Shown here piece by piece: positions 16,582 to 24,317 of a stretch of DNA of 64,000 bases; the first letter of the stretch is position 1; each line of letters opens with the position of its first letter. Position numbers and translations under genes: made by a program. The stretch lies in contig NZ_KV917369.1 in assembly GCF_002019595.1 (NCBI RefSeq), forward strand, positions 2,008,417-2,072,416. Direction: 5' to 3'. The notes under the pieces were generated by a model. It worked only from the letters and a program-made list of their open reading frames with translations. It ran no database searches and had not been told where the DNA came from. The DNA is from Priestia abyssalis. GTDB taxonomy: Bacteria; Bacillota; Bacilli; Bacillales; Bacillaceae_H.

Positions 16582-16985
16582 TATACAAAACCGGAGAGAA
16601 TCGCGCAGATTTCGATCTGTGAGGAAAGTCCGTGCTCGCACAGACTGAGATGTCTGTAGTGTTCGTGCCTGGCGAAATGATAAGTCAGGGCAGCTTGTAC
16701 ATCAGGCTGACGGCAGGGAAAGCACCTAAGTCCGCTGGATATGGTGTGAATACCTTGAAAGTGCCACAGTGACGGAGCTTCGAGGGAAACCTTGAAGGTG
16801 GAACGAGGTAAACCCCACGAGCGAGAAACCCAAACAATGGTAGGGGAAGTGTCTTGAGGGAATACAACCGATACAGACACCATCGCTTTCATGCGGTGAG
16901 ATAGATGATTCTCCACCTTGTACGAGAAGTGCGCTTCGTTTGCAGTACATGGTGAACAAAACGCGGCTTATGAGGTTTTGTATAT
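16582..16985 (+). ncRNA. rnpB: RNase P RNA, Bacillus type B
   Basis: The catalytic RNA of RNase P, which trims 5' ends of precursor tRNAs. Conserved blocks are in the right order: GAGGAAAGTCCGTGCTCGCAC, GGCTGACGGCAGG, GTGCCACAGTGACG, GAGCGAGAAACCCAAA, and GATAGATGATT near the 3' side. P1 is closed by TATACAAAACC (16,582-16,592) and GGTTTTGTATA (16,974-16,984). At about 404 nt it is full length for type B. It stands between tRNA-Leu and tRNA-Arg, which is not the usual Bacillus location (near gpsB), so it may be an extra copy. The boundaries are inferred from P1. Confidence 0.93.
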
Positions 16986-17020
16986 TCAATAAAATAGTGT
17001 AGATATCCAAACTGAAATAT

Positions 17021-17094
<74 letters not shown>

Positions 17095-17164
17095 CTTGAA
17101 CTGATTGACCAATATATCCTGCGGTGTACGTTATTCCTATTTGTTTTGAACCGTACTGTTTGAT

Positions 17165-17300
17165 CGGGATTCTTATATTTGTGGACAGATGCCATGCCTC
17201 CCTGTAAGCGAGGATTGCAGGAACGTCGATATGCGGAAACCCACCTGCGAGATCGCGGGTTCACAAAACAGATTGGAAGGACGGCATAGGCGGGACTTAT
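17165..17300 (+). ncRNA. unassigned structured RNA (possibly 6S-like)
   Basis: The stretch between tRNA-Arg and SRP RNA is GC-rich and structured. GCCATGCC (17,191-17,198) pairs with GGCAT-A-GGC (17,283-17,291), with one bulged A. Inside, TTGCAGG can pair with CCTGCGA, or ACCC with GGGT around GCGA/TCGC. A long rod with an internal bubble and purine-rich 3' strand is the shape of 6S RNA, but I cannot confirm that from memory. No coding frame fits. Boundaries are approximate. Confidence 0.4.
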
Positions 17301-17323
17301 CTTCAGATAAAATAATGATACAT

Positions 17324-17592
17324 ACCGTGCTAGATGGGGAGATGGCGGTGCCCTGTAACCCGCAATCCGCCTTAGCGGGGTTGAATTCCCATCCGCGGTG
17401 CGATTCATGTAAGGCCTGCCTTGTGCAAGTAGTGTTGACAATCGGGTCCTGCGCAACAGAAACCCATGAACCTGGTCAGATCCGGAAGGAAGCAGCCATA
17501 AGTGGATTCTTCTGTGTGCCGCAGACAAGCCTGATCGAGCTAACTGCACAAGTAACGCTTAGGTGGTCGTATCAACGATGGGTGCACGGTGT
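17324..17592 (+). ncRNA. scr: SRP RNA (large scRNA with Alu domain)
   Basis: RNA of the signal recognition particle. ACCGTGC (17,324) pairs with GCACGGT (17,584-17,590) to close the molecule. The S-domain hallmark GTCAGATCCGGAAGGAAGCAG is split here as GTCAG, ATCCGGAAGGAAGCAG. TCCTGCGCAACAG and GCTAACTGCACAAGTAACGC are also in place. Length about 269 nt matches the Bacillus scRNA, including the 5'/3' Alu part. In Bacillus subtilis the gene is upstream of dnaX; here it closes an RNA island, so it may be a second copy. Confidence 0.93.
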
Positions 17593-17614
17593 TTTTATCC
17601 TATAACATATATAC

Positions 17615-17652
17615 GGCGGCGTAGCTCAGCTGGCTAGAGCGTACGGGTCATC
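17615..17652 (+). pseudogene. broken tRNA: 5' half of tRNA-Met fused to 3' end of tRNA-Glu
   Basis: GGCGGCGTAGCTCAGCTGG through GAGCGTACGG is the 5' half of elongator tRNA-Met. It then runs straight into GGTCATC, the 3' end of tRNA-Glu, and on into a copy of the tRNA-Glu terminator. The shared CGTACGG is the likely recombination point. Anticodon, variable and T arms are missing, so it is not a tRNA. Confidence 0.75.
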
Positions 17653-17656
17653 TATC

Positions 17657-17690
17657 AGGCAGTTTGCGAATCACGCAAACTGCCTTCTTT
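17657..17690 (+). terminator. terminator of the RNA island
   Basis: AGGCAGTTTGCG pairs with CGCAAACTGCCT, followed by TCTTT. It is homologous to the terminator after tRNA-Glu at 15,833. Confidence 0.75.
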
Positions 17691-17934
17691 CATGAGTTAA
17701 AAGGTACTGTTCGATGTTTATATGTGAACCTCTCAAGGAATTTTTGTCGAACTCCCAGTATAAACAGGATAGAAAGTCAATTCCTTTATTATTTCTAAAA
17801 TTTGATTTGTTCAGTACCATTTAGAGAGCGGCTATTTATTTGTGGCAATCAAACAATGTACGTTTTACGGTATGCATACTAATCAGTGTTTATTATGACA
17901 CCCTTATTTAAGGTGTTAGTTAAGATTTAGTAAA

Positions 17935-17963
17935 TTGACAAAAAACCGTCTGGACGGTACAGT
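17935..17963 (+). promoter_or_regulatory. promoter with nested TetR operator
   Basis: TTGACA (17,935-17,940), exactly 17 bases, then TACAGT (17,958-17,963). The inverted repeat ACCGTC-TG-GACGGT (17,945-17,958) fills the spacer and touches the -10, an ideal site for autorepression by the TetR protein encoded next. Confidence 0.75.
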
Positions 17964-18003
17964 AAAAATGTGAAAGTTGTTATCTCTTTGGAGGTTTGTA
18001 GAA

Positions 18004-18552
18004 ATGGGAGAAAATATTTCTAAACGTAAGTTAATATTAATGGCAGCATCAGAAATCGTTCGAAATGAAGGAGCAGCGCAATTAACTCTGGAAGCCGCAG
18101 CTCATAAAGCAGGTGTCAGCAAAGGGGGCTTACTTTATCATTTCCCAACGAAAGAAGCCTTAATTAGAGGGCTGGTTGATGAGTTAACAGATCAATATGT
18201 GAATGAAATTGAGGAAAGAGTAAATGGGGATGATGATCCATCTGGAAAATGGAGCAGGGCTTACGTAGAAGCTACGTTTAAAGAAATTGAAGATGGATTA
18301 AAAATAAGCTCTGGATTATTGGCAGCGGTCTTTACCAATCCGGAATTGCTTGAAAAACTTCAAAAGCAATATAAAATTTGGCAGGACCATATAGAAGCTG
18401 AAAACACGGATTCTGTACGTCCTGCCATTGCACGTCTTGCTGCTGATGGTTTATGGTTTGCAGAAATATTTGGATTAGCCCCTTTAGAAAAAGGGCTGAG
18501 AGAACGTGTATTAAATGAACTTGTTATGTGGACAAAAGAGGAGAATGAATAA
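18004..18552 (+). CDS. TetR-family repressor of the SMR pump gene
   Basis: 182 aa. The N-terminal HTH reads ILMAASEIVRNEGAAQLTLE, then AGVSKGGLLYHFPTKEALI, which is classic TetR. The C-terminal part is a ligand-binding helical domain. The ATG at 18,004 follows GGAGG at good spacing; the longer reading from 17,977 lacks a site. Its stop overlaps the start of the SMR gene (TAATG), so the two are co-translated. The operator palindrome inside its own promoter points to autoregulation and to drug-inducible control of the pump. Confidence 0.9.
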   Translation: MGENISKRKLILMAASEIVRNEGAAQLTLEAAAHKAGVSKGGLLYHFPTKEALIRGLVDELTDQYVNEIEERVNGDDDPSGKWSRAYVEATFKEIEDGLKISSGLLAAVFTNPELLEKLQKQYKIWQDHIEAENTDSVRPAIARLAADGLWFAEIFGLAPLEKGLRERVLNELVMWTKEENE

Positions 18553-18935
18553 TGGCCTATATCTATTTGTTGTTTTCCATCATTGGGGAGCTTATTGGCA
18601 CATCCATGGTTAAAGCCTCTGAAGGGTTTACAAAGTTATTACCAGTGTTAGGAGTTATTATAAGCTTTACCTTTTCCTTTTTCTTTTTATCCCTATCACT
18701 TAAGAGTCTGCCGCTCAATATGGCTTATGCCATTTGGTCAGGGGTAGGTACAATCGCAACCGTGTTAATATCCGTGTTGATTTGGAAAGAAAAAATAACG
18801 GTTGGCAGTGTCATCGGGATCTTATTGATTATTGCCGGAGTCGTCGTATTAAATCTCTTTGGTCCTGGTCACAGTCATGCAGCTGACTTAACGAATTCTG
18901 AATTCCAGGTTCAGCAAAAAGAAAGCTTATATTGA
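18552..18935 (+). CDS. SMR-family multidrug efflux protein
   Basis: 127 aa with four membrane helices. The conserved membrane-embedded Glu is at residue 13 (IIGELIGTSMVKASEGF), followed by AYAIWSGVGTIATVLI, both hallmarks of small multidrug resistance proteins that exchange cations or guanidinium for protons as dimers. A 20-residue polar tail with HSH after GPG is longer than usual. Many SMR pumps act as heteropairs; only one gene is present here, so it presumably works as an antiparallel homodimer. Co-regulated with the TetR gene. Confidence 0.9.
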   Translation: MAYIYLLFSIIGELIGTSMVKASEGFTKLLPVLGVIISFTFSFFFLSLSLKSLPLNMAYAIWSGVGTIATVLISVLIWKEKITVGSVIGILLIIAGVVVLNLFGPGHSHAADLTNSEFQVQQKESLY

Positions 18936-18974
18936 GTGCTAGGCTGCTGTAACATAATAATGCTCTAACTTTAA

Positions 18975-19013
18975 AAGGCCGGAAATATTCATAACTTGAA
19001 TCTTTCCGGCCTA
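18975..19013 (+). terminator. terminator of TetR-SMR operon
   Basis: AGGCCGGAAA pairs with TTTCCGGCCT around a 16-base loop. T-rich on both sides, so probably bidirectional. Confidence 0.7.
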
Positions 19014-19090
19014 TTTCATATACGAAGTAAATACTGCTACACACCGCATTTTTTAATTTTCAAAACAGTCTGCTCAGGGCTTTTAATAAT

Positions 19091-19108
19091 TGGATGGTGA
19101 CAGGCACT
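19091..19108 (+). repeat. half copy of GTGCCTGTC repeat
   Basis: GGTGACAGGCACTTTT without a matching arm nearby. It lies in the leader region of the VUT transporter gene. Confidence 0.5.
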
Positions 19109-19272
19109 TTTAGCAACAGCGACATGTGCCTTGCAGAAGGATGGGATGTATTTTGTCCTTTTGGGTCATCCTCTTTACCGTTAAACTTAGGATATGGTAT
19201 AGTGTTATAGTCGTTTTATTTAGGTCATATGATGAATAGGAGAGGGAAGTTCGATGCCCTTTCTAAATGCAG

Positions 19273-19303
19273 AAGGCGTCCTTTGATAGGGTGTCTATTT
19301 TTT
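19273..19303 (+). promoter_or_regulatory. terminator-like hairpin in VUT leader
   Basis: GGCGTCCT pairs (with G-T wobbles) with AGGGTGTC and is followed by TATTTTTT, 25 bases before the VUT start codon. An upstream hairpin AGAGGG/CCCTTT (about 19,239-19,260) could compete with it. TATAGT near 19,200 with TTTACC 18 bases before is a possible promoter. Genes of this family are often under preQ1 riboswitches, but the preQ1-I consensus loop is not evident. Confidence 0.4.
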
Positions 19304-19327
19304 GTTGTATATGAATTGGAGGTTTTT

Positions 19328-19864
19328 ATGAGAATAGGATTATATCTTTTGTCGATTGTCATGGCGAACTTCGTGACAGCAGCCTTTGCACCGCTGCATG
19401 TTGGTATGTTTATCGTTCCGATGGGAACTTTGCTGATAGGGGCTACGTTCATTTTGCGTGACCTCGTGCAAAATAAGTATGGCAGAAAAAAGACGTATAT
19501 GATCATTGGAGCGGCGTTGTTGTTATCGGCCGTTGCATCATACTTGCATGGTGATACGTTATTGATTGTAGCCGCTTCTGCCGTTTCCTTCGCGGTTTCG
19601 GAAACGACGGATACGGAAATTTATACTCGTTTGCGGCTGCCGATGGCGTGGCGTGTGTTCTACAGCGGGATTGTGGGAGGACTGCTTGACTCCATCATCT
19701 TTGTCGTGATTGCGCTGAGTCCGCTTGGAGCGAACTTTTTGCCTTGGGAAGCCGTACCGGCAGCCATTATTGGCCAAGTGCTGGTCAAAACGGCTATCCA
19801 AGGACTGGGGGCGTTCATTTTGAACTCCGTTGTCAAATCTTCTGATAAGAAATTAGCGATGTAG
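19328..19864 (+). CDS. VUT-family transporter (queuosine precursor type)
   Basis: 178 aa, about six membrane helices. MANFVTAAFAP, FILRDLVQNKYGRKK and the membrane glutamate in AVSETTDTEIYTRLR are signatures of the VUT/YhhQ family, which takes up queuine or queuosine precursors. The ATG at 19,328 follows GGAGG; the longer frame from 19,229 has no site and overlaps the leader hairpin. No que genes are adjacent, so the cargo is inferred from family only. Confidence 0.82.
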   Translation: MRIGLYLLSIVMANFVTAAFAPLHVGMFIVPMGTLLIGATFILRDLVQNKYGRKKTYMIIGAALLLSAVASYLHGDTLLIVAASAVSFAVSETTDTEIYTRLRLPMAWRVFYSGIVGGLLDSIIFVVIALSPLGANFLPWEAVPAAIIGQVLVKTAIQGLGAFILNSVVKSSDKKLAM

Positions 19865-19871
19865 TACGGTT

Positions 19872-19916
19872 TATGCCTGTCATTTCCGAGATTTGGGGAT
19901 GGCAGGTATTTTTTTA
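19872..19916 (+). terminator. terminator of VUT gene
   Basis: ATGCCTGTCAT pairs with ATGGCAGGTAT (two wobbles), then seven T. Confidence 0.7.
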
Positions 19917-20156
19917 TATGCTGATGTTCATTTAATTTAATGAATCCAAAATTTCTCTATAAAATTAGTGAGATTTTAGTGAATGTCATCGTATGATGCA
20001 TCGCAAGAGAGACCATGTGTTGACGGTGGAGGAGCTTCAGGCATTGATAAGGCAGTAAGCGGTGAATGATATTTTTTCACAATAAGAGTTAGAAAAGGTT
20101 CATATGGAATGTTGAGGTCATCATATGAGACATAAGCACCTGTCATCTCTGAATGA

Positions 20157-20190
20157 AAAGCACTGACTAAACCGAGTTGATGCTTTTTTC
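20157..20190 (+). terminator. dispersed terminator hairpin
   Basis: AAAAGCACTGACT pairs with AGTTGATGCTTTTTT. It is nearly the same as the hairpin at 1,297-1,332 including downstream flank, so both come from one repeat. Confidence 0.55.
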
Positions 20191-20262
20191 TTTTATCTTC
20201 CGTTGTTATAATTTTTATGGAGTATACCATATCTTGTGAAATTTGTGATTTGGAGGAAGCAC

Positions 20263-20634
20263 ATGTCTTGTCCATTCTGCTTATTACCAAAAGAAAGCAT
20301 CTTGCTTGAAAATGACCATGCCATTGCCTTTTTTGATAAATACCCTGTTCAACAAGGGCATCTTCTCATTGTACCGAAACGTCATATTAAAACGTATTTT
20401 GATGCTTCCATGGCAGAAGTGGCAGCGATACACGCTTTGCTGCATGAGGGAAAACAAATGCTGGACGCCAAATATCAGCCTGACGGCTACAACATCGGTG
20501 TCAATGTAGGAGAGTTTGGCGGCCAAACGGTGATGCATCTGCATGTTCATCTTATTCCTCGTTATCAAGGAGATATAGAGGATCCGAGGGGCGGTATCCG
20601 AAAGGCCATCCCGAATTTGGTGCCGTATCCTTGA
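20263..20634 (+). CDS. HIT-family nucleotide hydrolase
   Basis: 123 aa. The histidine triad HLHVH (residues 92-96) sits in GGQTVMHLHVHLIPRYQGD, and the N-terminal CPFC plus GHLLIVPKRH are typical of bacterial HIT (Hint/YhaE-like) proteins. These are phosphoramidases or nucleotidyl hydrolases acting on adenylylated substrates. The ATG at 20,263 lies seven bases after GGAGG. Single gene with no informative neighbours. Confidence 0.9.
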   Translation: MSCPFCLLPKESILLENDHAIAFFDKYPVQQGHLLIVPKRHIKTYFDASMAEVAAIHALLHEGKQMLDAKYQPDGYNIGVNVGEFGGQTVMHLHVHLIPRYQGDIEDPRGGIRKAIPNLVPYP

Positions 20635-20854
20635 AAAGAAGAAGGGGATGGATGCCGAAAGAAGGTGTCCAGCCCTTCATTCCTCATTGATAGCAGTCTC
20701 CAAAAGTAAAAGAAAATGAGTTACCAGACAAAACGTAGAAATCATTTCTAAGTCTTTTTTACTAGGAAATATGGTATCCGTTCAATGACTAGCTTCTAAG
20801 AAGTGATATAATAAAGTAGAGAATTCAGAAAACTTTAATATAATGGGGTCATTC

Positions 20855-22693
20855 ATGAAGAGGATAATCATGGTTACTTTTTTATTTTCATTATCGGGAT
20901 GCTTATGGATGAATCTCGGTGGAACAGAGATGGGTTCTATGATGGTTCAAGCAAACAGCCGTTTTGAACATGAAAGCTACTCAACGGAAAAGAAAAAAAT
21001 GTCATTGCATAGAGAATGGGAATTTTACTGGAATCAATTATTGGATCCTAAGGCCATAAAACAAGAGGATATCAAACCTGACTATATCCAGGTCCCTTCT
21101 TCTTGGCAGGAAAATATGATCAATGGAGAGACGCTTCCTAACTTTGGATATGCAACGTATCGACTTCAATTAAAAGTTCCCCCTGAAGATATAGGGAGAA
21201 ATAAAGCCTTATACTTGGAATATGTGGGAACTGCCTATCAACTTTGGATAGACGGCCAAAAAAAACAGGGGATAGGAGTCGTAGGGAAGAGCCGCGATGA
21301 AGAGACTCCAAAATTGCGCTTAAACCTTGCTTTTTTTGAACCTAAATATGAAACGGTCGAAATCGTCATTCAAGTTTCTAATCATTCTTTTCGGGAAGGC
21401 GGAATATTCGGTGAGGTATCATATGGTGACCCGACAGCGCTTATTCCTTCTATCGTAAAGACTTTTGCTAAAGAAATTTCTATTATTGGGGGATTTTTCT
21501 TCGTAGGATTGTACCATATAGTGATCTTTGGCATAAGGAAAATAGACTTGCCCAGCCTTCTGATCGGATTAATTGGGATGGCAGGAGCGATCCGCACGCT
21601 GCTGCTTAATGAGTACCTGATGTTTTTGTTGATCCCTGGAATCAGTTGGGAACTTATGACGAAGGTCGAATATTTAGTCGAAATTGCAGGCTTTACATTT
21701 GTCGTTCTTCTAATGAAGCATATGTATCCTAAGGAGGTACATACTATCTCTCTTCGTCTTGCCTATGTTTTTGTTGCTGCATGCAGTGCCTATGTGTTGC
21801 TTACTCCCGTACATGTATTTACAGAGACAATGTTTATACATGTTACAATGATGTCCATCTTTCTTTTCTATTTTGTTTTTTATGTAGGCATTGTAGCTGC
21901 ATGGCGAAAAAGAGAAGGAGCACAGGTCAATTTGATTGCACTGGCGATTATCGTTGTCAGCATGTGCCATGACACGCTGTACTATACTCAAGTGATAGAT
22001 ACATTTAGTACGCTGGAGTACAGTGTTCTCCTTTTTCTATTATTACAAGCTGTCATCGTGTCTTATCGATATTCTCAATTATTTGGAAAGAATGAAATGT
22101 TGACGGCGGAATTAGTAAAAATGAATCATACATTAGAAGAAAAAGTGATAGAAAGAACAAAAGAATTACAAGAAAAAAATGAAGAATTGTTTCGTCTGGC
22201 GACGACTGACGGATTGACAGGAATGCTTAATCGCAGGTATTTTCTAGATCGAGTCAAAGAGCAGTTGGCTGAAGGAAAATCGGGCATTTCTTTATTACTG
22301 ATTGATATTGATAATTTTAAGCGGATTAACGATCGATATGGCCATATGGGCGGAGATCAAGTTCTCATTACATTTTCCGATATATTAAAAACATCATGTG
22401 CCAGTGAAGGCATTGTAGGGAGAATTGGAGGCGAAGAATTCGCAGTATGTTTAGCAGGAATAGAGAAGGAAGAAAGTATGGAGACAGCCGAACGCTTGCG
22501 GGCATTTACTGAGAACGGCCGTTTTTTTCTAGATGAAGGGGAACAAATTCCTGTTACGGTCAGTATTGGTACAGTCTATACAAAAAGGAAGGACATTATA
22601 TTTGAAGAGCTATACCACCATGCAGATATGGCCCTTTACACATCAAAAGAGACCGGGAAAAATAAGGTGACCTTTAAGGAGTTAACTATATAA
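20855..22693 (+). CDS. 7TMR-DISM diguanylate cyclase
   Basis: About 612 aa. A signal segment with LSGC lipobox-like end, then a beta-sandwich extracellular domain (residues 45-195) of the DISMED type, seven membrane helices (about 205-400), a coiled coil (EEKVIERTKELQEKNEELF), and a GGDEF domain with GGEEF at 525-529 and DIDNFKRINDRYGH. The position of the inhibitory site reads ASEG rather than RxxD, so product feedback is probably absent, unlike the cyclase at 12,078. The extracellular domain resembles carbohydrate-binding folds and should sense a wall or sugar ligand. ATG 20,855 follows GGGG; ATG 20,843 has no site. The stop lies inside a repeat element. Confidence 0.87.
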   Translation: MKRIIMVTFLFSLSGCLWMNLGGTEMGSMMVQANSRFEHESYSTEKKKMSLHREWEFYWNQLLDPKAIKQEDIKPDYIQVPSSWQENMINGETLPNFGYATYRLQLKVPPEDIGRNKALYLEYVGTAYQLWIDGQKKQGIGVVGKSRDEETPKLRLNLAFFEPKYETVEIVIQVSNHSFREGGIFGEVSYGDPTALIPSIVKTFAKEISIIGGFFFVGLYHIVIFGIRKIDLPSLLIGLIGMAGAIRTLLLNEYLMFLLIPGISWELMTKVEYLVEIAGFTFVVLLMKHMYPKEVHTISLRLAYVFVAACSAYVLLTPVHVFTETMFIHVTMMSIFLFYFVFYVGIVAAWRKREGAQVNLIALAIIVVSMCHDTLYYTQVIDTFSTLEYSVLLFLLLQAVIVSYRYSQLFGKNEMLTAELVKMNHTLEEKVIERTKELQEKNEELFRLATTDGLTGMLNRRYFLDRVKEQLAEGKSGISLLLIDIDNFKRINDRYGHMGGDQVLITFSDILKTSCASEGIVGRIGGEEFAVCLAGIEKEESMETAERLRAFTENGRFFLDEGEQIPVTVSIGTVYTKRKDIIFEELYHHADMALYTSKETGKNKVTFKELTI

Positions 22694-22883
22694 ACCGATT
22701 TAGAAAATTCGACATGACCAAAGAGCAGCCATGCTAAATTTTCTAGACCTAAGCGGCTGTCATCCGTTGGCGCCATCCGCATAGGTGAACCTTTGAGGGC
22801 GGATTCGAGTTGTCTAGAGCGCCGATTGTGAATATCTCTCTATAAAATGAAAACGTGTCGAGTTATTAAGTGGAATGTATATA
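22687..22883 (-). repeat. TATATA-bounded MITE-like element, copy 1 (197 bp)
   Basis: Begins TATATAAACCGATTTAGAAAATTCGACA and ends ATTAAGTGGAATGTATATA. It is in reverse orientation to copies 3 and 4. It holds an extra GC-rich block (AAGCGGCTGTCATCCG and CGCCATCCGCATAGG) absent from the others. The TAA stop of the preceding cyclase gene lies in its first bases. No coding capacity. Confidence 0.7.
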
Positions 22884-22901
22884 AACAGTATAAATCGGAT
22901 A

Positions 22902-22930
22902 CAGCCTCTGTCTCAAAGGGATAGAGGCTG
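22902..22930 (+). terminator. hairpin CAGCCTCT/AGAGGCTG
   Basis: Eight perfect pairs around a 13-base loop, without a T run. It may end transcripts weakly or be a further repeat. Confidence 0.4.
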
Positions 22931-23032
22931 AAAGTATGAATTCACTTTAAAAAGATAGATGGTTAGGGGCAATGTATCAATAAAAAATATGAAAAGTGTA
23001 TGTCTCTTATAACAGATAGGGGCGCACATTTT

Positions 23033-23062
23033 TTGTACTTTTTGAAAAAAAGCTCCTATAAT
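23033..23062 (+). promoter_or_regulatory. candidate promoter upstream of ftsZ-like gene
   Basis: TTGTAC (23,033-23,038), an 18-base spacer and TATAAT (23,057-23,062). A second possible -10, TACAAT, lies near 23,147. Either gives a leader of 110-200 bases containing the short ORF at 23,202. Confidence 0.45.
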
Positions 23063-23201
23063 ATAATTTTGTGAACATGTTTTAACTTATTTTTATTTAT
23101 TAGGAAATAAGTTGTTTTTATTACACTTCATATGAAAAATTAAGTGATACAATAAGCGTATATACTTGTACTTATTTGAAGAGCGATGAAGGTGATTATA
23201 T

Positions 23202-23285
23202 ATGAATAAAACTGTTCGGATATTTAAAGAGTGCGAGATAGAATCATTTTACTGTATAAGGAGGAACTATGATGCTGGAGTTTGA
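23202..23285 (+). CDS. 27-aa leader ORF overlapping the ftsZ-like start
   Basis: ATG at 23,202 with GAAGGTGAT eight bases upstream, encoding [18 protein letters not shown] then IRRNYDAGV, stop at 23,283-23,285. It runs across the AGGAGG and start codon of the ftsZ-like gene in another frame and ends 17 bases inside it. Ribosomes translating it would cover or open that start, so it may couple or limit translation. No similarity recognised. Confidence 0.45.
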   Translation: MNKTVRIFKECEIESFYCIRRNYDAGV

Positions 23286-24225
23286 TGCAGGCATGGAAGA
23301 ATTGGTTAAGATTAAAGTAATCGGCGTTGGCGGCGGTGGGAACAACACTGTTAACCGCATGATCGAGCATGGAGTTCAAGGTGTCGAATTTATTGCTGTT
23401 AATACGGATGCCCAGGCGCTAAATTTATCAAAAGCAGGGGTCAGGATGCAGATTGGTGCAGAATTGACAAGAGGTTTAGGAGCTGGGGCCAATCCCGAAG
23501 TGGGCAGAAGAGCGGTAGAAGAGAGCAGAGAACAAATCGAAGATGTATTAAGAGGCGCAGACATGGTATTTGTGACAGCCGGAATGGGAGGCGGTACGGG
23601 AACAGGCGCCGCTCCTGCCATTGCTGAAATCGCCCGAAATCTCGGTGCGCTGACCATCGGTGTGGTTACACGCCCTTTCACATTTGAAGGCCGAAAGCGT
23701 GCAACGCAAGCGGCAGGCGGAATCGATTTGATGAAGAAAGCGGTAGATACATTGATTGTCATTCCAAACGATCGATTATTGGGAATTATCGATAAAAAGA
23801 CACCGATGCTTGAAGCGTTCCGTGAAGCGGATAATGTTCTTCGCCAGGGGATACAAGGCATTTCGGATTTAATTGCAGTGCCGGGTTTAATTAACCTTGA
23901 TTTTGCGGATGTGACTACGATAATGGCTAATAAAGGATCTGCTTTAATGGGGATTGGCAGTGCAACAGGTCAAGGCCGCGCGGCTGAAGCTGCCAAGAAA
24001 GCGATTTCTAGTCCGCTTCTTGAAGGGTCCATTGAGGGTGCTAAAGGTGTGCTCATTAATATTACCAGCGGTGCCGATTTAAGTCTATTTGAAGTACAAG
24101 AGGCAGCTGATATTGTCGCTTCTGTTTCGGATCAGGAATTAAACATGATTTTCGGTTCAGTTATTAATGAAAATTTAAAAGGCGAGATAAGGGTCACCGT
24201 CATTGCTACCGGTTTTGATGACTAA
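23269..24225 (+). CDS. FtsZ paralogue lacking the C-terminal tail
   Basis: 318 aa, a tubulin-like GTPase very close to Bacillus FtsZ through the whole globular core. The GTP signature GGGTGTG is at 107-113, and the T7 catalytic loop NLDFADV at 209-215 is intact. It ends at [10 protein letters not shown], just where core FtsZ normally passes into the variable linker and the C-terminal peptide that binds FtsA, SepF, EzrA and ZapA. It should therefore bind GTP and polymerise but not attach to the membrane on its own. It stands alone, not next to ftsA, so it is an extra copy. AGGAGG precedes the ATG. The ending is a clean stop followed by a terminator, not a visible frameshift. Confidence 0.9.
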   Translation: MMLEFDAGMEELVKIKVIGVGGGGNNTVNRMIEHGVQGVEFIAVNTDAQALNLSKAGVRMQIGAELTRGLGAGANPEVGRRAVEESREQIEDVLRGADMVFVTAGMGGGTGTGAAPAIAEIARNLGALTIGVVTRPFTFEGRKRATQAAGGIDLMKKAVDTLIVIPNDRLLGIIDKKTPMLEAFREADNVLRQGIQGISDLIAVPGLINLDFADVTTIMANKGSALMGIGSATGQGRAAEAAKKAISSPLLEGSIEGAKGVLINITSGADLSLFEVQEAADIVASVSDQELNMIFGSVINENLKGEIRVTVIATGFDD

Positions 24226-24252
24226 GAGGTTTGTCCAGTTAATTTTATAAAC

Positions 24253-24305
24253 AAGGTGTCAGTCCCCGTATGAATATTTTTGTTTAGCGGGGTCTGGCAC
24301 CTTTT
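24253..24305 (+). terminator. strong terminator after ftsZ-like gene
   Basis: AAGGTGTCAGTCCCCG pairs with CGGGGTCTGGCACCTT, then TTTT. Probably also serves the convergent gene at 24,318. Confidence 0.85.
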
Positions 24306-24317
24306 CCATTGTCACCT

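Noticed and set aside
16581-17010. Three minus-strand ORFs across 16,581-17,010
   Set aside because: They lie wholly within rnpB, whose conserved blocks explain the sequence.
19229-19327. Classical preQ1-I riboswitch before the VUT gene
   Set aside because: A hairpin is present but the preQ1-I loop and AAAAAACTAA-type tail are missing.
19976-20130. Short plus-strand frame near 19,996 (MHRKRDHVLTVEELQALIRQ)
   Set aside because: About 22 codons with poor ribosome site and no recognisable relative; could be chance.
23269-24225. TubZ-type plasmid segregation protein
   Set aside because: The core is far closer to cellular FtsZ than TubZ, and there is no tubR or centromere-like repeat array nearby.
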